Assembly: GCA_934646965.1 (NCBI GenBank) | Contig: CAKUEZ010000137.1 | Coordinates: 1 to 5,078, forward strand | Source of the DNA: an uncultured Collinsella sp. | GTDB lineage: Bacteria; Actinomycetota; Coriobacteriia; Coriobacteriales; Coriobacteriaceae | DNA: 5,078 nucleotides | Reading direction: 5' to 3' | Part shown: positions 4,872 to 5,078 of the stretch, one piece after another | How the letters are laid out: each line of letters starts with the position of its first letter | Position numbering within the stretch: the stretch's first letter is position 1 | Notes under the pieces: generated by a model | Databases searched by the model: none | What the model saw: the letters and a program-made list of their open reading frames with translations, nothing else | Told to the model about the DNA's origin: nothing | Program-made: the position numbers and the translations under genes

Positions 4872-5078
4872 TTACTTGGCGAGTTTGTCGACGACGCGTT
4901 CGATCTCGGCGAGCTTGGTGGCCTTGAGTTCCTCATCGCCCGATTCAATTGCCGAGGTCACGCAACCCTCAATGTGAGCCTTGAGCACATCGGCATTGAT
5001 GCGCGCGATGAGTGCCTGCGTGGCCATGAGCTGCGTGGAGATGTCGACGCAGTAGCGATCCTCCTCGACCATCCGCAG
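4872..5078 (-). CDS. CsoR-family copper-sensing repressor, 3' part
   Basis: The gene runs off the right edge: the frame is open through two more codons (Leu-Arg) beyond the Met at 5070-5072, and that Met is the internal one of the family's usual R-M-V-E-E-D-R-Y-C segment, so the true start lies outside. Counting from that Met, the visible metal ligands are C8, H33 and C37, with 25- and 4-residue spacing exactly like C36, H61 and C65 of Mycobacterium tuberculosis CsoR; the Tyr before the first Cys is also present. This favours Cu(I) sensing over the nickel/cobalt sensor RcnR (which has His at the last position) and the persulfide sensor CstR (which lacks the His). The family is an all-helical DNA-binding repressor that releases operator DNA on binding Cu(I). 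Its usual targets, a copper ATPase or chaperone, would have to lie beyond the window. The all-helical C-terminus ends at the palindrome. Confidence 0.88.
   Translation of the reverse strand: MRMVEEDRYCVDISTQLMATQALIARINADVLKAHIEGCVTSAIESGDEELKATKLAEIERVVDKLAK

Noticed and set aside
4262..4927. Plus-strand open frame of 221 codons across the zinc-ribbon gene
   Set aside because: It is the antisense shadow of the zinc-ribbon gene and runs through the palindrome. The minus-strand product has a clear zinc ribbon and membrane helices.

Overview
The window looks like a chromosomal segment of a high-GC actinobacterium, most plausibly a gut Coriobacteriia member such as Collinsella. This rests on GC-rich codon third positions, strong AGGAGG-type ribosome sites, an actinobacterial-style AbiEi-like/DUF559 protein, and dispersed palindromes with GGGGACAGGT or TCTCGATCTGTAACA cores that I associate from memory with Coriobacteria. 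No rRNA, tRNA or other marker is present, so the genus is an inference.

Layout. Positions 1-351 hold no convincing gene but carry several short repeats and end in a hairpin that covers the ribosome-binding site of the first gene. 352-1059 (+) encodes a 235-residue protein of unknown function. 1258-2307 (+) encodes a protein with an AbiEi-antitoxin-like N-terminal half and a DUF559/Vsr-like PD-(D/E)xK nuclease-type C-terminal half. This gene sits between two clusters of a palindromic repeat: two copies upstream (1074-1209) and four copies downstream (2316-2614), with starts 80-82 bp apart within each cluster. 2764-4134 (+) encodes a metal-dependent amidohydrolase with every expected metal ligand. 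It converges on a minus-strand gene (4286-4759) for a small membrane protein with a C-terminal zinc ribbon, and a 14-bp perfect-stem bidirectional terminator lies between them. The right edge (4872-5078, minus) is the 3' part of a CsoR-type copper-sensing repressor, whose stop codon directly abuts a second type of palindromic repeat.

The genes do not form one obvious pathway. The three plus-strand genes are separated by repeat-filled gaps with their own leaders, so they are probably not a tight operon. The minus-strand pair (csoR-like gene, then the zinc-ribbon gene 112 bp downstream) could be partly co-transcribed.

The most interesting features are (1) the repeat clusters around the nuclease-fold gene, which look like a bacterial interspersed mosaic element with two orientation classes, (2) the SD-sequestering hairpin before the first gene, and (3) a GGGGACAGGT palindrome fused to the end of the CsoR gene. 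All are read directly from sequence; their functions are hypotheses.
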